A stretch of DNA of 7,012 nucleotides. Origin: Verrucomicrobia bacterium UBA1731. GTDB lineage: Bacteria; Verrucomicrobiota; Kiritimatiellia; RFP12; UBA1067. Numbering within the stretch: position 1 is the stretch's first letter; each line of letters starts with the position of its first letter. The stretch covers positions 16,970 through 23,981 of the forward strand of contig DCIH01000029.1 of NCBI GenBank assembly GCA_002317575.1, written 5' to 3'. The translations under genes were made by a program, and so were the position numbers. The notes under the pieces were generated by a model. It searched no databases and was not told where the DNA came from. It saw nothing but the letters and a program-made list of their open reading frames with translations. Below, piece by piece: positions 6,349-7,012 of this stretch.

Positions 6349-7012
6349 ACTTCCTGCGGTTGTCGATGACGCGCTTGATCTTGCCTTCGGAACGCGGAAG
6401 CGTGTTGGGCTCCACCAGGATGATCTTCGGCGTGAGGCCGATGATCTGCTTGATGGCGGCCAAGACGCGCTTGCGGAGCGTTTCGAGCGCGCGGATGTTG
6501 TCCGAAAACGCCTCGGGCGTCAATTCCACCTTGATCTCGAAGAGGTCGAGCGTTTCCGTGGGCGTCAGGACGATCTGGTAGTGCGGCGCGATTTCGGGGA
6601 TGCGCAACAAGGCCGTCTCAATCTGGCTCGGGAACACGTTCACGCCGTGGATGATGAGCATGTCGTCCGACCGCGCGGAGACGCGGTCCATCACGCGCAT
6701 CGTGCGCCCGCAATGGGGACAGACCCCGGGACGGAGCCGCGTCAAATCGCGCGTGCGGTAGCGCACCATGGGCGTGCCGAAGCGGTCCAGGGTCGTGAAC
6801 ACGAGTTCGCCCTGTTCGCCGTCCGGAAGCGGCTGGAGCGTTTCGGGATCGACGATCTCGGGGTAGTAGTGGTCCTCCCACACGTGGAGGCCGCCGCAGC
6901 CGCAGTCGCCGGCGACGCCGGGACCGGAGATTTCCGTGAGCCCGTAGATGTCGTGCGCGACGACGCCGCTTTCGGATTCGATCTTCGCGCGCATCTCGTC
7001 CGTCCACGGTTC
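6347..7012 (-). CDS. paaK: Phenylacetate-CoA ligase family protein, C-terminal part (5' end outside window)
   Basis: The 3' part of an adenylate-forming (ANL superfamily) ligase; the frame is open to the right edge, adding EPWTDE before the first internal Met, and 221 residues are visible of about 430 usual. Motifs in order: EPWTDEMR at the edge; DIYGLTE (21-27), the A5-type motif; GLHVWEDHYYPEIVDPET (41-58), highly typical of PaaK; YRTRDL (85-90), the A7 motif; SDDMLIIHGVNVFPSQIE (115-132), the A8 hinge of this family; and SEGKIKRV with K211, the A10 lysine needed for adenylation. The reaction is arylacetate + ATP + CoA to aryl-acetyl-CoA + AMP + PPi, in the cytoplasm. No aerobic paa ring-opening genes are visible. 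In anaerobes, homologues often accompany indolepyruvate:ferredoxin oxidoreductase and aromatic amino acid metabolism, so phenylacetate or an indole or hydroxyphenyl analogue are all possible. Cys37, Cys39, Cys98 and Cys101 could form a metal site. The promoter of this block must lie beyond the window. Confidence 0.9.
   Translation of the reverse strand, partial: EPWTDEMRAKIESESGVVAHDIYGLTEISGPGVAGDCGCGGLHVWEDHYYPEIVDPETLQPLPDGEQGELVFTTLDRFGTPMVRYRTRDLTRLRPGVCPHCGRTMRVMDRVSARSDDMLIIHGVNVFPSQIETALLRIPEIAPHYQIVLTPTETLDLFEIKVELTPEAFSDNIRALETLRKRVLAAIKQIIGLTPKIILVEPNTLPRSEGKIKRVIDNRRK

Overview
This is a GC-rich, densely coding bacterial window with two blocks of genes that run toward each other. 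The + strand block (1-3832) holds the 3' end of a Gfo/Idh/MocA-type oxidoreductase, a TIM-barrel sugar phosphate isomerase/epimerase-like protein, and a complete exported lipoprotein alpha-L-rhamnosidase of family GH78. The - strand block, read from the right edge leftward (7012-3848), holds the 3' two thirds or less of a phenylacetate-CoA ligase (PaaK family), a small tandem-ACT-domain protein, and a large polytopic GT-C/GT39-like membrane glycosyltransferase. The blocks converge with only 15 bases between their stop codons. No RNA gene, mobile element, CRISPR array or stretch over 300 bases without a gene is present; essentially all of the window is coding.

Organism: no marker gene is present, so taxonomy is inference. 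Several traits together would suit an anaerobic or polysaccharide-feeding member of the Verrucomicrobiota/Kiritimatiellota/Lentisphaerota group. These are high GC, Gfo/Idh/MocA and TIM-barrel sugar enzymes beside a lipoprotein GH78, PaaK paired with a tandem ACT protein (a pairing familiar from anaerobes), and at least one start codon behind an AT- and pyrimidine-rich leader with no Shine-Dalgarno sequence. Other GC-rich bacteria are not excluded.

How the genes may work together: on the + strand, the rhamnosidase would release L-rhamnose from rhamnosylated polysaccharides or glycosides outside the cytoplasm. The oxidoreductase and TIM-barrel protein would act on a sugar or sugar derivative inside the cell; their substrates cannot be read from the sequence. 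On the - strand, PaaK would interconvert an arylacetate and its CoA thioester, and the ACT protein is a plausible amino-acid sensor for that step. The glycosyltransferase is tied to them by a stop/start overlap, although its role in lipid-linked sugar transfer has no obvious link to aryl-CoA chemistry.

The most unusual feature seen is in the first 75 bases of the glycosyltransferase gene. There, two abutting perfect 9-bp inverted repeats are followed on the coding strand by C and five T residues. This looks like an intrinsic terminator or attenuator lying inside the reading frame. The rest of the window looks like ordinary, well-known families in a slightly unusual arrangement.
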